The translations under genes and the position numbers were made by a program. Positions 63,012-64,000 of a stretch of DNA of 64,000 bases are shown one piece after another. The notes beneath the pieces were generated by a model. It was not told where the DNA came from, searched no databases, and worked only from the letters and a program-made list of their open reading frames with translations. The stretch lies in the NCBI GenBank assembly GCA_000169395.1, contig AAXZ01000001.1, positions 558,001 to 622,000 on the forward strand, written 5' to 3'. Position 1 is the stretch's first letter. Each line of letters begins with the position of its first letter. Origin of the DNA: Rhodobacteraceae bacterium HTCC2150. Its GTDB lineage: Bacteria > Pseudomonadota > Alphaproteobacteria > Rhodobacterales > Rhodobacteraceae.

Positions 63012-63902
63012 ATGGCTCAGATTTCCCAAAATACACGCGGCGCGCTCTTCATGATCGGCAGCATGGCGTTCTTTACGATGAATGACACCGCGATGAAGGC
63101 TGTCGGCACCAGCCTGCCCATGTTTCAAAGTCTGTTCATTCGCGCGTTAATATCGGTCATTCTGATGACTATGGTTGTTGTATGGCTGGGACAGCATCGC
63201 CAGAAAATTCCGCGTAGGGATATTGGCCTAATTGCGGCTCGATCCACTATGGATGTTGTGTCGGTCTATTTCTTCTTCAACGCACTATTTAACATGCCAT
63301 TTGCAAACCTCGCGGCGATACTACAAATCTTGCCACTCACCGTTACTCTGGCCGGCGCTATCTTCCTTAGTGAACCAATAGGGTGGCGAAGGATGGTTGC
63401 CATCCTTGTTGGATTTGTGGGGGTATTGTTTATTGTCAAACCCGGTGCCGAGAGTTTTAATGTTTATTCAATCTATGGCCTTGCAACAGTAGTCGTCGTC
63501 ACAGCACGAGACATTTTTGCACGGAAAATATCCTCAAATGTACCCTCGTTTATTGTGGCCCTCGCAAATGCAATGGCGATTCTTTTGTTTGCCGGTTTGG
63601 CGTTGCCTTTTACGCCGTGGGAATCGGTTAGCCTCGAGCAGCTTGGATTGATTGGCCTTGCAGCATGTCTGATCATTTTGGCGTACTTCTTTTCGGTGGC
63701 CACAATGCGTGCTGGTGAGATTTCATTCGTGACGCCATTCCGCTATTCAGGCCTTTTGTTCGCAATTTTGCTGGGATTCATTGTTTTTGGCGAATTGCCA
63801 GACGTTTGGACAGTGTTTGGATCGGTGATTGTCGTAGCGACAGGATTGTTTACGCTGTTGCGCGAGGCGCGGCTAAAACGCCGAAATCGAACAATCGTTT
63901 AG
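63012..63902 (+). CDS. DMT superfamily transporter (EamA family)
   Basis: Inner-membrane transporter, 296 residues with ten predicted helices arranged as two EamA repeats. The first repeat begins with ALFMIGSMAFFTMNDTAMK and includes PFANLAAILQILPLTVTLAGAIFLSEPIGWRR; the second ends in GLLFAILLGFIVFGELPDVWTVFGS. The repeats share the usual helix-3/4 and helix-8/9 pattern. Lies alone after the terminator. The substrate (amino acid, drug or metabolite) is unknown. Confidence 0.92.
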   Translation: MAQISQNTRGALFMIGSMAFFTMNDTAMKAVGTSLPMFQSLFIRALISVILMTMVVVWLGQHRQKIPRRDIGLIAARSTMDVVSVYFFFNALFNMPFANLAAILQILPLTVTLAGAIFLSEPIGWRRMVAILVGFVGVLFIVKPGAESFNVYSIYGLATVVVVTARDIFARKISSNVPSFIVALANAMAILLFAGLALPFTPWESVSLEQLGLIGLAACLIILAYFFSVATMRAGEISFVTPFRYSGLLFAILLGFIVFGELPDVWTVFGSVIVVATGLFTLLREARLKRRNRTIV

Positions 63903-64000
63903 CTGGTGTTGACAGCATGCGCGACTCCCCTTATGAAACGCCAACTTAGTCGGTGGACCTGTGTCCGGAAAACGGCTCGGTATCAAAAATTTGAGTGGTC

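Noticed and set aside
63946-64000. possible C-terminal end of a minus-strand gene entering from the right edge
   Set aside because: Seventeen open codons to a stop look protein-like, but this length is often open by chance and no family was recognised.
63933-64000. plus-strand ATG frame open to the right edge
   Set aside because: No ribosome-binding site and too short to recognise.

Overview
The window reads as a chromosomal segment of a marine alphaproteobacterium of the Rhodobacterales (Roseobacter-like), of moderate to low GC for that group. The basis is the secE-nusG-rplKAJL-rpoBC block with alphaproteobacterial-sized RpoB (1378 aa) and RpoC (1423 aa), an arginase/ornithine-cyclodeaminase pair with an Lrp regulator, and a Liv-type ABC operon carrying an acyl-CoA ligase. 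The genus assignment is inference. No rRNA, tRNA, CRISPR array, insertion sequence or phage gene was seen.

Layout. (1) 1-6218, minus strand: an operon of acyl-CoA ligase, LivG-type ATPase, LivH and LivM permeases and a substrate-binding protein cut by the window edge. (2) 6511-7478: a 53-residue membrane protein facing a BY-kinase-type ATPase. (3) 7555-25329: a large polysaccharide locus built from small operons on alternating strands. It holds GT2, GT4 and WecG-type glycosyltransferases, Gfo/Idh/MocA oxidoreductases (one fused to an epimerase), an SDR, a GMC oxidoreductase broken by one in-frame TGA, two acyltransferase types, a Wzy/ligase-like membrane protein, an ExoY-like initiating sugar transferase and a Wzz/GumC-like chain-length protein. 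(4) 25473-40465, minus strand: phosphopantetheinyl transferase, a hybrid NRPS (formyltransferase, condensation remnant, adenylation domain interrupted by a luciferase-like monooxygenase, carrier protein), a GT2, a type I PKS (KS-AT-KR-DH-ACP-TE), a flippase and another GT2. (5) 40565-46103: a GT4, a DUF1697 protein, a secreted SGNH/glycoside-hydrolase/RTX protein and a histidine phosphatase. (6) 46113-50619: saccharopine dehydrogenase, arginine catabolism genes with an Lrp regulator, and a sulfotransferase-like protein. (7) 50710-62849: the transcription/translation block with a strong terminator. (8) 63012-63902: an EamA-type transporter.

The most unusual system is the NRPS-PKS assembly line inside the polysaccharide locus. 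It is translationally coupled to a glycosyltransferase, follows a flippase and carries its own carrier-protein activator. The adenylation pocket residues read as a glycine-type code. A formylated and/or oxidised glycine starter extended by one reduced and dehydrated C2 unit is a plausible product, and its neighbours suggest it is attached to, or carries, a glycan. The domain order is read directly from sequence; the product and the link to the polysaccharide are inference.

Start codons were adjusted from the longest open frame where a ribosome-binding site or overlap with the upstream gene favoured a shorter protein; each entry says so.
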